A DNA stretch of 64,000 bases from Pedosphaera sp. GTDB lineage: Bacteria > Verrucomicrobiota > Verrucomicrobiia > Limisphaerales > Pedosphaeraceae. A program made the position numbers and the translations under genes. The notes beneath the pieces were generated by a model. The model was not told where the DNA came from, did no database searches, and saw only the letters and a program-made list of their open reading frames with translations. Positions 45,746 to 53,463 of the stretch are shown piece by piece. The stretch is from assembly GCA_028293285.1 (NCBI GenBank), contig JAQGPC010000145.1, positions 23,172 through 87,171 on the forward strand. The letters run 5' to 3'. The first letter of the stretch is position 1; each line of letters opens with the position of its first letter.

Positions 45746-45994
45746 TCAGCGGCCATTTCCCATGGGATGGCAGATATCCACGGCGATATCATAAATCTCA
45801 TCATCGAACTTCATCACCAGCTCCACGTCCTTAAGCTCGTATTTTCCACAAAGCTGCACCACACTCTGCAAATCGGGAAAATCAGTTGCTTCCTCCAGCT
45901 TGTCCGTCCACTGGCCATCATCCTTGAGATAATGGTGCGTTGTTTTATTCCGCACCAGGCGTCGAAAAGCCTTTCTTTCACTTACCAATCCCAT
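45746..45994 (-). CDS. Small protein, first of a homologous pair
   Basis: An 82-residue soluble protein of unknown function. From its residue 12 it aligns without gaps to the protein at 46068-46298: shared W-T (QWTD / GWTN), E-A-x-x-F (EEATDF / MEAENF), the L pair near YL / FL, and Y-x-I close to the end (YDIAVDI / YHILIHR). Conservation across a local duplication supports that both are translated. Converges on the Rcp1-like gene, eight bases away. Confidence 0.65.
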   Translation of the reverse strand: MGLVSERKAFRRLVRNKTTHHYLKDDGQWTDKLEEATDFPDLQSVVQLCGKYELKDVELVMKFDDEIYDIAVDICHPMGNGR

Positions 45995-46067
45995 ACCCCA
46001 CCGTAAAGCCGCACGTCTGTTTTAACAGTAGGGTAAACCGCCCAACCTGTTAAACCAATCGTTAGCG

Positions 46068-46298
46068 TTAAACTTTTTGATCGGCCGGCTGCCCCTCACC
46101 CGAGCGATGGATGAGAATGTGGTAATGCGTTTCCGTGCAGTAAAAAAGAATCTGATAATTCTCCAGGTTCAGCACTTGGGCTGTGCTATGTGCCGTCAGA
46201 CTAAAGCCAAAGTTCTCCGCTTCCATCGGATTATTCGTCCAACCGTTATTCGGGGCCAGGAACTGCCCCGACTTCGTGTCTTGTATGAGCACTTTCAT
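46068..46298 (-). CDS. Small protein, second of a homologous pair
   Basis: A 76-residue soluble protein homologous to the one encoded at 45746-45994, with a KSGQFLAPNNGWTNNPMEAE stretch that suggests a short beta-rich fold of the type in which each strand ends before a Trp. It is the upstream member of the pair on the minus strand, 73 bases apart. Function unknown. Confidence 0.6.
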   Translation of the reverse strand: MKVLIQDTKSGQFLAPNNGWTNNPMEAENFGFSLTAHSTAQVLNLENYQILFYCTETHYHILIHRSGEGQPADQKV

Positions 46299-46540
46299 TT
46301 ATCTTATCCGAGTCTATGCCTGTGCCCTGGCCCTGATAAGTCTCCCATACACTGATTTCCTTGTCCTCGTTGTTCCTACAAGTGGCGAACGTCTGTTCTC
46401 TGACCTCCAGCATCCATTCTCAACTCGTTGCTACTCGTACCAGGTCGCACCAGGTCACATCAGTTCCGAATTGCTCAGTTTTCCGTTCTCGGTCCTCTGC
46501 CCTCCGGCTTCTGGCCTCCTCGACCCCGCTTTAGAATTTT

Positions 46541-46580
46541 TTAACTCGAGTTAACTCAAGTTAAGTCGAGTTAACTCGAG
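46541..46580. repeat. Four decanucleotide units, TTAACTCGAG type
   Basis: TTAACTCGAG, TTAACTCAAG, TTAAGTCGAG, TTAACTCGAG in tandem. TTAACTCGAGTTAA is itself a perfect palindrome, so the array can form alternative hairpins. It begins directly after a T run. Confidence 0.9.
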
Positions 46581-46619
46581 ATAGTCACAATACGTATTAA
46601 TTTCATTCCTTCGCGGAGC

Positions 46620-46636
46620 GCCGACAGCCTGTCGGC
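46620..46636. repeat. GCCGACA-TGTCGGC palindrome
   Basis: GCCGACA / TGTCGGC around a GCC centre. The same 7-bp arms recur at 48704-48721 with a TTCC centre inside the MITE-like element. Confidence 0.8.
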
Positions 46637-46841
46637 TCGGTTTGGTTCCCTATGTGACCTTTGCGTCCTTTCGCGGCCAATTATTTGCCTCGGCGTTTTT
46701 TTTACGGCTGTTCGTATCCCATCCGCGTTCATAGGCATTCATCTGCGGTTACTCTGCATTCCGCCTTCTGCTTTCTCTTGCGTTGGCCCTCGACCCTGGT
46801 TCCTCTCCCTCGACGCTGTTCGGAGTCCCACTTCATTTTTT

Positions 46842-46881
46842 TTAACCGCAATTAACCGCAATTAACCGCAATTAACCGCAA
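46842..46881. repeat. Four perfect decanucleotide units, TTAACCGCAA
   Basis: TTAACCGCAA four times without error, then a decayed half unit (TTATCGCGG, CTAACCG). Same period, copy number and TTAAC head as the array 300 bases earlier, and again following a T run. Confidence 0.92.
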
Positions 46882-47165
46882 TTATCGCGGGCTAACCGTA
46901 ATTCTGAGACTCCGAACGCCTCCCGTTTGGAGTTCCGTCTTCAGGCTTCCGGCCTTGTCACTCATCACCTGTCACTTTTCACTGCAAATTGTCAAAGATC
47001 AATCGTCGGCGCAGGTGCGCCCGCCGTATGGATATTTCATGTTCCATCTCTATCCATATATAACAACAGTTATAATTCGGTCAAGCCTTTTCCTGCCCAT
47101 CCCGCAAAACTCCTTGCTTTATCATCGCCAAAGCCAGATATACTTGCAGTTGATACCTGACCATC

Positions 47166-47600
47166 ATGCACATACACGAAAAATGCTTTTCGATCCTCGT
47201 GGCGGACGATTCTGAAGACGACCGCCTGTACTTGCGCACCGGACTGCATGTTACCTCAAAACTCAAGATTGTGGCGGAAGTTGAGGATGGGGAAGAAACG
47301 ATGGCCTATCTCAGTGGCGCGGGCAAATACAGCGACCGCCAAAAATATCCCTTCCCGGATTTGCTCGTATTGGACTTGAAGATGCCCCGGTTCAATGGGT
47401 TTGAGGTGTTGAGCTGGTTGCGGAAACATCATTTTCCCACTCTGAAAGTTGTGGTGCACTCTGGCTCGCTCCTGAAAGAGGATGTCGCGCAAACCACGGA
47501 TTTAGGCGCACACGGTTATCATGTCAAACCTTCCTCGCGGGAAGAACAAAGACACATCCTGGGGAATATGGAAGCCTTGCTCCAAGGCGCGACGACCTAG
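47166..47600 (+). CDS. Rcp1-like receiver protein, second copy
   Basis: A 144-residue single receiver domain: ILVADDSEDDRLYLRTGL, D70 in LLVLDLKMPRFNGFEVLSWL, VVHSGSLLK (Ser in place of the usual Thr) and the lysine in YHVKPSS. The GAGKYSDRQKYPFPD insertion before the acceptor strand is shared with the protein at 45276, so both are paralogues; no kinase or output partner is adjacent. Confidence 0.9.
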   Translation: MHIHEKCFSILVADDSEDDRLYLRTGLHVTSKLKIVAEVEDGEETMAYLSGAGKYSDRQKYPFPDLLVLDLKMPRFNGFEVLSWLRKHHFPTLKVVVHSGSLLKEDVAQTTDLGAHGYHVKPSSREEQRHILGNMEALLQGATT

Positions 47601-48106
47601 GCGCTTGTTCCTTCTGGTGCGAAAACCTGCAACCCTGCTTACGCTGGAGGCGTTTTTGGCACGGGTATGACTCCGGCACCACCGAAATCAACAAAATTTG
47701 CCCGTCGGACGCTTTTTACCCCAGTCAATAATCCTGGATGCCCTTCATGATCTGTAGCAAAACATTTGGGTCTCCCGCTTGATGATAAACCCGTCGACTC
47801 CCAGCAAATAGGCCCGGTGAACGTCAATCTTCTGGTCGGGACGAGGCAAATTACTCTCAGGGCAGGCAGCTAAAAATTCCCACTGTCTCATTTTTATACA
47901 ATGGATGGACACCGGAGACAAAGGTAGTCGTAGTCATCGCCACCAGACAGATTTTGCCGCTGGGAAATGCGTTTCAGAATTGGCATTCCGTTTGCTCTAC
48001 AGCAAAACGCGGTTGTGGCAGGCAATTGTGAACAACCAGTTGTAATTATAACAATAAACCCGCCTGTCACTTCGTTCACGCCGCAGCAAGAAAGAAGACA
48101 AATACT
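47601..48106. other. 506-base stretch with only a gene remnant
   Basis: Holds the receiver pseudogene described at 47716-47888; the remaining parts show no recognisable gene. The right end (48040-48106) is AT-rich and precedes the pilin gene. Confidence 0.5.
47716..47888 (-). pseudogene. Remnant of an Rcp1-like receiver gene
   Basis: Translating the minus strand gives, in two frames, the last third of a receiver: DVHRAYLLGVDGFIIKRE from about 47822 down, then after a frame change LLQIMKGIQDY followed by TGA where TGG (W) is usual, then LG. RAYxLGxxGFxxK and IQDYWLG are typical of the Rcp1-like receivers next door. No start, no phospho-acceptor half, one stop and at least one frameshift, so it is dead. 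Confidence 0.6.
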
Positions 48107-48484
48107 ATGAAAGTTAATACTATTAAAAAGGCGGGCTTCACGCTCGTGGAAATCATGATCGTCGTGGCCATCATCGGCTTGTTGGCGGCCATTGCCATCC
48201 CCAACTTCGTGCGCGCCCGCACGACCTCGCAGCAAAACGCCTGCATCAACAACCTGCGCCAGTTGGATGGTGCCAAGCAGCAATGGGCCCTGGAAAACAA
48301 GGCCGCCGCCACCGCCTCGCCTGACATCACCGACGTGGCCCCGTACTTGGGCCGCGGCACCTTGGGCACCCAGCCCACCTGCCCCTCGGATGCCGGCCAG
48401 GCGTTCACCTCCAGCTATACGATGAACAATCTCTCCACGGCTCCGACCTGCCAGATCAACAGCACGAACCACGTGTTGCCGTAA
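48107..48484 (+). CDS. Type IV pilin-like / pseudopilin protein
   Basis: A 125-residue protein with the prepilin motif KAGFTLVEIMIVVAIIGLLA: leader cleaved after the Gly, Phe becomes methylated F1, Glu at position 5. The globular part has four cysteines in ACINNLRQLDGAKQQWALE, PTCPSDAG and APTCQINS positions, a pattern of small GspG/PilA-like subunits. It may be a major or minor pilin of a type IV pilus or T2SS. Single gene with its own terminator; the core secretion/pilus machinery is not in the window. Confidence 0.9.
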   Translation: MKVNTIKKAGFTLVEIMIVVAIIGLLAAIAIPNFVRARTTSQQNACINNLRQLDGAKQQWALENKAAATASPDITDVAPYLGRGTLGTQPTCPSDAGQAFTSSYTMNNLSTAPTCQINSTNHVLP

Positions 48485-48521
48485 GTTTTAGAGGAGATAC
48501 TGATTGTTAGTGATTGCCAAG

Positions 48522-48552
48522 GCTTGGGCGAAAGCCCAAGCTCTTTTAATTT
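48522..48552 (+). terminator. Intrinsic terminator of the pilin gene
   Basis: GCTTGGGC (48522-48529), GAAA tetraloop, GCCCAAGC (48534-48541), then TCTTTTAATTT. A textbook rho-independent terminator 37 bases after the stop. Confidence 0.95.
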
Positions 48553-48617
48553 ATAGAGAGAAGTTTTTACCTGCCCTCCGCTCGAATCCTTCCGGCTTCT
48601 TTCGCTTGATTCTCCCC

Positions 48618-49045
48618 TCCGCCCAAGGTGCGCGCCGTTATGGTTTTTGATTTATTAAATCGGCAATCGGTCACGTAGCGCAGGTTTTCCAACCTGCCGT
48701 ATCGCCGACATTCCTGTCGGCTGGATGCAATACCGCCACGCAAGGCGAGACAGCCATCCGTTTGCTTGGAATTGCCGGTATTGAATCCTGGATTCGGTAA
48801 TCCCGCCAACAGCCGGCATGTTGCCAACCAGACCGTATCCCACTTCTGCCGCGCCAGACGGTTCTTCTCTCCTTGGGGAGAGGCAGGATGAAGGCGAGCG
48901 TGCCACTAACTTTCTCCCTTCTGGATGGCCGGATTAATAACTCAAAAACCATCACGGCGCTTCAACGCTATCCCAAGGCAGATACAAACCCGCACCGCAC
49001 CGCCTCCACCTTCACGGGTGGCAGTCGAGGTAACGAGGCTCTGAC
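48618..49045 (+). repeat. 115-bp repeat, copy A, split by an insertion
   Basis: The two parts 48618-48639 and 48953-49045 together match 50678-50792 base by base with about seven to nine differences. Both begin TCCGCCCAAGGTGCGCGCCG and end in GAGGTAACGAGGCTCT. The palindromic core GCGCCGTTCACGGCGC is interrupted at its exact middle by the element at 48640-48952. Confidence 0.88.
48640..48952. mobile_element. MITE-like element, 313 bp
   Basis: The ends are inverted repeats: left 48640-48663 and right 48929-48952 agree at 21 of 24 positions, the outer 11 being exact (ATGGTTTTTGA). Removing the element rejoins CCGTT and CACGG into the uninterrupted repeat seen at 50695-50704, so the boundaries are certain to one base and no target duplication is seen. 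Inside are two hairpins, GCAGGTT/AACCTGC (48680-48697) and GCCGACA/TGTCGGC (48704-48721), and no coding frame I believe. It must be moved by a transposase from elsewhere. Confidence 0.8.
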
Positions 49046-49158
49046 ATTGTCCCCTTTGGCCCTGAAAGGGAGTGACAGCTTTGACGATGGTGTGCTTAGT
49101 TTTCAGGATAAGGAGTTCAACCTTGTCATAACGTTTAATCCCGCGCAACACTCCCACC

Positions 49159-49941
49159 GTGGAACATGTATTCAAGCATGAGCAACTCCCGTCTGGAAAG
49201 GTGATCATCAGGCACTTTGGCCCAGATGGCTCTCTTGTTGACGAGCAACACTCGTATGGGCTTTTGGACATAGGAATCAAATATGAATTCACAGCGGGAG
49301 TTAAGGTTGGCGAGACATACTTTTGTAAACAGCGTCTCGTCAGCCGGCGAAGCTACGAAAAAGCGCGCGCCGCATACACCGACATGCCGCCGACCGACAA
49401 TACCATTGAGGATTGGGGAAGCCTGCTGCTCCGTGACATGCGCAAGCAACAGCGACAAAACAAAGCCGAGGCCGAACGGCGTCTCGCCGAATCCGCCGAA
49501 TCGCGTTTTCCCCGACCCACAAGCACGAATTGGCTCCGTGTCATTGCGGGAGAAAAATCTCATCTGGTTATTTTTGCCTCTCGCGATTGGAAGGTAATAG
49601 CCAGGGAACAAGCCATTCCGATAGGCCGGGAGTGGCTGCGCTTGTTCGGTTTTCACGGCCCGACCGACCGTCCGGGGAGCGTCGCCAAAGGGCTTGAAGT
49701 TGGCTTTGAAGTATCCGGCAATCGGGAAGCCATGTTGAACGCATCACGATTGCTGCTGGCTCAAGTCAACGTCTTCGTGATGAACCCGCCCCAGACCTCA
49801 CAGTGGAGTGGTTCGATTCGTCCGCGCCCAAAACCCCGGAAAAAGCCTCCGCTCGCCTGGCCTGCTGTGCTTCCGCCCCTGATTGAATTCCTATCGAATG
49901 TGCAGGAACCAACTGTCAAAATTTTCAATCACCATCTTTAA
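49159..49941 (+). CDS. Unknown protein, first gene of the cassette
   Basis: A 260-residue protein of no recognised family. GTG 49159 is the only reasonable start, because TAA at 49129 closes the frame upstream. N-terminal 75 residues look like a beta domain (HFGPDGSLVDEQHSYGLLDI, VGETYFCKQRLVSRRSYEKA), the centre is a charged helix (RDMRKQQRQNKAEAERRLAE), and the C-terminal part ends in a conserved-looking Pro-rich PLIEFLSNVQEPTVKIFNHH. No membrane segment or signal. It overlaps the next gene by one base (TAATG), so they are a coupled pair. Lies between two direct 115-bp repeats. Confidence 0.7.
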   Translation: MEHVFKHEQLPSGKVIIRHFGPDGSLVDEQHSYGLLDIGIKYEFTAGVKVGETYFCKQRLVSRRSYEKARAAYTDMPPTDNTIEDWGSLLLRDMRKQQRQNKAEAERRLAESAESRFPRPTSTNWLRVIAGEKSHLVIFASRDWKVIAREQAIPIGREWLRLFGFHGPTDRPGSVAKGLEVGFEVSGNREAMLNASRLLLAQVNVFVMNPPQTSQWSGSIRPRPKPRKKPPLAWPAVLPPLIEFLSNVQEPTVKIFNHHL

Positions 49942-50597
49942 TGCCTTCCGAATCGAACAAACTGGAGGCGGCGAATCCAGGGATTTTATCTCAGGAACCG
50001 ACCCAGGTAATCCGTCCCACTCCTATGAAAATTTACAATGTGGAAGATATCCACTCCATGTCGTGGACGGAATATGGAGTCGCGCTCGACGTCTTGCTCA
50101 AAAAAATTCAAGCGAGCGGACTTCTCTTTGACGCGATTGCTCCCATCCTGCGCAGTGGTGCCATCCCCGGCAGCGCGCTGGCTATTAATCTGCGGATTAC
50201 CAAAATCATTCCGCTTCAGTTTAAACACCTGCGTCACCCTGCCAGACTGGAATCAATGCTACCAATGCCGGCTCTTCTTCAGAAGCTGCCCGAAGCTCCC
50301 GCCATTTTGATCTGCGAGAACAATACAAGCTCGGGCGATACCGCCCAGGCCGCCATCCACCTCTTAAAGAAACATTTCCCTGCAAGTAAACTGTACTATG
50401 CCACCGTGGCGAAAGTATTCGGTGGCCCCAATTCCTTTGCCGGCATCGAAGAATATTTTTTTGGCGTGCTCACCAACGAACGTTTCATCGCCACTCAGGA
50501 TGAGATTACAAAATTTGGACTAAGACCGGGAGTGACCCTGTTTCCTTGGGAAGCAGCCCAGGATGAATTAACCGAAATGAATCAAACTTCAAATTAA
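49941..50597 (+). CDS. Phosphoribosyltransferase-like protein, second gene of the cassette
   Basis: A 218-residue protein with a type I phosphoribosyltransferase-like fold. The PPi loop is seen in APILRSGAIPGSALAINL (about 67-84) and the place of the PRPP loop reads ILICENNTSSGDTAQAA (about 122-138), where the family has two acids and TGxT; here the second acid is Asn and the TG is SG, so PRPP binding is doubtful. A hood-like C-terminal part (GVLTNERFIATQDEI) follows. An in-frame ATG (MKIYNVED, residue 29) may be the real start. No nucleotide-metabolism genes are nearby. Confidence 0.68.
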   Translation: MPSESNKLEAANPGILSQEPTQVIRPTPMKIYNVEDIHSMSWTEYGVALDVLLKKIQASGLLFDAIAPILRSGAIPGSALAINLRITKIIPLQFKHLRHPARLESMLPMPALLQKLPEAPAILICENNTSSGDTAQAAIHLLKKHFPASKLYYATVAKVFGGPNSFAGIEEYFFGVLTNERFIATQDEITKFGLRPGVTLFPWEAAQDELTEMNQTSN

Positions 50598-51025
50598 GAG
50601 CGCGTTGCCGGTTACAAATTGTTTCAAAGCTGTAAGCAATGCGAGCAAACCAAAAGGTCACATGGACATGTCCCGCGTCCGCCCAAGGTGCGCGCCGTTC
50701 ACGGCGCTTCAACGCTATACATCGGCAGATACAAACCCGCACCGCACCGCCTCCACCTTCACGGGTAGCAGCCGAGGTAACGAGGCTCTAACCTTGCCCC
50801 CTCAAACACTACTCGCCTTCTGTCTCCGCGTTCTGCCATACCGCACTCTCCCCAACACCCACGTGGACGGCTCCGGTGCCACCACAATTCTCTCGCGGAA
50901 CACATACTATGGGGGAACACTACCCGCATCCAGGCTTCTTCTGTTTTTGGTCAAAAGGTCATTTAATGTATGCCAAAAAAGCTGCTCTACCTGAGGGTTA
51001 TCCAAATAATGCCCGTAAAAAATCT
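50598..51025. other. 428-base intergenic stretch
   Basis: Holds repeat copy B; the rest (50793-51025) shows no gene, terminator or further repeat that I can support. Confidence 0.6.
50678..50792 (+). repeat. 115-bp repeat, copy B, uninterrupted
   Basis: Direct copy of the repeat at 48618-49045. Contains the 16-base palindromic core GCGCCGTTCACGGCGC (50692-50707 region) plus about 85 bases of shared sequence to its right. It follows the phosphoribosyltransferase-like gene by 80 bases, in the same orientation as copy A. Confidence 0.9.
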
Positions 51026-51850
51026 CTAATTCTCGCGCTTCGCCCAAGTCCATTCAGTGGTATTGCCGTCATTGCCAAGCCACTCCTTAAAATTTACTAT
51101 CGCACTATGACCGTCCACGAACAGAATCGGAGAGATTCTCTTCTTACTCCCTGACTGGCTTTTGTAGTCCTTGGCGCGTAGGGTTGTGGCGTTTTGTGCC
51201 CAATGCCAGAAGACTAGAAATTCCTCGGAATTCCCGCGTGTTTGCACGCGAGCGGAGGGTTCATACATCAATATATAAATGGAAGGATCAGGCACCCAAC
51301 TTTCGGTTTTGCCGGCAATTCCTTCTAATCCCAATGGTTCCTCCCGAGCGGTTTTTATGGTGTTGTATTGATAACTACAGCCATGAGCAACAAATGCAGT
51401 TGGAGCTACCAGCTCGCCTTCCGGACGGAAATCCCAACCTTTGTCGAACGGACAGTGAAAAGTTTCGCCATTTTTCAAATAGTTAAAAAGCGGTCGCTCT
51501 GCAGCGCGGGGAATTTGGGGGGAGGGATGGGCAGGTTCTGTCCCGCCTATCGCAACATCGAAAAACCGCCAGTCGTCCCGGTTTTCCTTCATGCTTTCAG
51601 GTGGTGTGCCCAAAGACCCCTTGCGGCTGATGCGAAGTGGAAACTTTCCATTATTATCATTTTGGTAAAGTCTGATTCCAATACCGATTTGTCGGAGATT
51701 GTTTAAGCACATTGTTTCTTTTGCTCGATATTTGCTCCGTAAGATTGAAGGCAGCAAAAGTGCGGCGAGAACAGCGATGATGAAGGTTACAACCAGTAGT
51801 TCTATAAGAGTGAAGCCCTTGGGTAATCCTGAAAACGAACTACGTTCCAT
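51026..51850 (-). CDS. Pseudopilin-like protein with H-X9-DG type C-terminus
   Basis: A 274-residue protein with a prepilin signal ([20 protein letters not shown], cleavage after Gly) and the large C-terminal domain typical of planctomycetal/verrucomicrobial pseudopilins, with LNNLRQIGIGIRLYQNDNNG, a FHCPFDKG cysteine segment and the closing SPILFVDGHSAIVNF. Such proteins are numerous in these phyla and are thought to be minor pseudopilins or surface proteins. Single gene. A second member lies at 62939-63805. Confidence 0.88.
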   Translation of the reverse strand: MERSSFSGLPKGFTLIELLVVTFIIAVLAALLLPSILRSKYRAKETMCLNNLRQIGIGIRLYQNDNNGKFPLRISRKGSLGTPPESMKENRDDWRFFDVAIGGTEPAHPSPQIPRAAERPLFNYLKNGETFHCPFDKGWDFRPEGELVAPTAFVAHGCSYQYNTIKTAREEPLGLEGIAGKTESWVPDPSIYILMYEPSARVQTRGNSEEFLVFWHWAQNATTLRAKDYKSQSGSKKRISPILFVDGHSAIVNFKEWLGNDGNTTEWTWAKREN

Positions 51851-51944
51851 GTAGGCACTATCGCGGTTTCCAGTTATAAGACAAGACTCATAACTTGATA
51901 CTTGTGGACAAGTCCAAACTTGCCGCCTTTCTGGTCGCCAACCA

Positions 51945-53273
51945 TTAATTCACCCTCTGCGGATTCCTTAATCGCTGCTCCATATCAATCTGGTAAAGCT
52001 CCCGCTGCGCCGCGAAGGCCTGCGGCGATTGCGGGTATTCATGGATCAATCGTTCCAGAATTTTCCGTGCAGCTATTGGGTCTGAACGATACTTACGTTG
52101 CCAGACCGCCATTAATCCCAGCCATTCCGCAACCTTCTGCGGCGGTTGATCGGGCATTTCAACGAGCAGTTCCATTTGTTCCATCGCCAGGTCAATCGCG
52201 TTCATCTGCTCGGCAAAAATTCGCGCCAACTCTTCCCGTGCGCCGACATCATTTGGATTCTGCTTAAGTTTCTCCACGCATTGATTCGCCAATGCTGCCG
52301 CCCGTTCCTTGTCAATTTCTTGCGGCTCTTTCAGTCCCAAGTCATCCGGCATGTGGTGAATCTTGATCGTCCGTCCTTTGCTTTGTTCGCGCAATTCCTC
52401 CGTCGAGGCAGGAAGTTGATCGCTTCGCAATTGCGCCATCTTGGCGAGATGCGTGCCGGGAAATCTTTTGATAATCTCCGCGAGCGACTTGCGGGCTGCC
52501 ACCGGATTCTCGCGCAGTTTCAATTGCCAATCCGCCAGCCGATGGAACGCAATCGAAACATGCGTTGCCGTAAGTTTGGGATCGTTGGCGAGATCGAGAA
52601 TGGTCCGTTCCGCTTCGAGCAGGTCATGGAAGTGCGTCGCATATAGTTCCGCCAGCATCATCCAACCGTCGAAATCGTTCTCACAATTCTCCAATTGGGC
52701 GAGGACTTCCTCCTCCGCTTCGGCATACTTGCCAAATTTAATCTTGGCGATTGCGCCCGAGTACAGCGGCTTGGCCGGTTCCTTCACCAGCCGCAGTAGT
52801 GTGGTGTGAATGGTCGCCACCATGCAAACCAGGGCCACGAATCCCACTCCCGGCAACCCCCAGGAATAAAGCAGCACTGCAATAAAAGGCGATAGGAGCA
52901 ATCCCCAGATCCCCGTCGAAACGATAAATCCACGCCGATCCTCTGCCTCGCGCAGCACGGCACCGACCCACCAAACCAGCGTGACTGCTCCCCAATAAGA
53001 CGCGGCAATGGCGATTCCCGGCGCGAAGAGCGCAAGCTTTTGCGAGAACCACGTTCCACCCGTTGGTTCCTTCCACCACGTTGCCAGCGGAAAAGGGAAA
53101 CCGCAATTGAGGCTGATCCAAAGTCCAATCGGCGCAGCTAACCCTTTGATCAGCCAGCCAATGAGCCAGCGACGGTCATACACCAGCCCTTGGCCAGCCA
53201 GCCGACTCTGATAAAAGAACATCAGCCAGACGCAGGCGGTGAGAATCAGTATGGAACCTCCAAAACTCATCAA
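51945..53273 (-). CDS. Membrane protein with tetratricopeptide region
   Basis: A 442-residue protein. About five hydrophobic segments fill residues 1-165 (for example ILILTACVWLMFFYQSRL and GFVALVCMVATIHTTLLRL), and residues about 170-430 are TPR-like helical repeats (AIAKIKFGKYAEAEEEVLAQ, DGWMMLAELYATHFHDLLEA, ELARIFAEQMNAIDLAMEQM, ERLIHEYPQSPQAFAAQREL). The pattern suits an assembly or envelope scaffold. I do not know the family. Single gene. Confidence 0.78.
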   Translation of the reverse strand: MMSFGGSILILTACVWLMFFYQSRLAGQGLVYDRRWLIGWLIKGLAAPIGLWISLNCGFPFPLATWWKEPTGGTWFSQKLALFAPGIAIAASYWGAVTLVWWVGAVLREAEDRRGFIVSTGIWGLLLSPFIAVLLYSWGLPGVGFVALVCMVATIHTTLLRLVKEPAKPLYSGAIAKIKFGKYAEAEEEVLAQLENCENDFDGWMMLAELYATHFHDLLEAERTILDLANDPKLTATHVSIAFHRLADWQLKLRENPVAARKSLAEIIKRFPGTHLAKMAQLRSDQLPASTEELREQSKGRTIKIHHMPDDLGLKEPQEIDKERAAALANQCVEKLKQNPNDVGAREELARIFAEQMNAIDLAMEQMELLVEMPDQPPQKVAEWLGLMAVWQRKYRSDPIAARKILERLIHEYPQSPQAFAAQRELYQIDMEQRLRNPQRVN

Positions 53274-53463
53274 AAGCTTTTGTCAGCAGCTTAGTCCCGC
53301 TTGATTGCAAATCCAAGCAAAGTTTAAGGAACGGGCCCAACGCAGACCTCTCTCGTTCAATGGCGAATCAGGTGGCTTCTAATAAAAAATCTCGCTTCCT
53401 GGTTCTAAACTTGGCATCCTGCTGACCGTCTCCGGCTGCCGTTCTGAATCAGAAGTATTGGTT

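Larger units (their letters stand above)
46299..47165. other. 867-base non-coding stretch with tandem decanucleotides and hairpins
   Basis: Pyrimidine-rich low-complexity sequence without a believable gene. It holds two four-unit decanucleotide arrays (46541-46580, 46842-46881), one short palindrome of the GCCGACA/TGTCGGC kind (46620-46636) and a 10-bp inverted repeat GTTCGGAGTC / GACTCCGAAC (46818-46827, 46908-46917) that brackets the second array. Between them nothing else is recognisable. The last 60 bases must contain the promoter of the receiver gene at 47166. Confidence 0.6.
48485..49158. other. 674-base intergenic stretch: terminator, split repeat and MITE-like element
   Basis: Contains the pilin terminator, then a 115-bp repeat (48618-49045) split by a 313-bp element (48640-48952). 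The 110 bases from 49046 to 49158 lie ahead of the cassette genes and show no gene. Confidence 0.7.

Noticed and set aside
46541..46881. CRISPR array
   Set aside because: The units are 10 bases without spacers and no cas genes are in the window.
47894..48472. 192-codon minus-strand frame opposite the pilin gene
   Set aside because: The pilin has a perfect prepilin motif and its own terminator on the plus strand; the minus frame is low-complexity Gly/Arg/Val.
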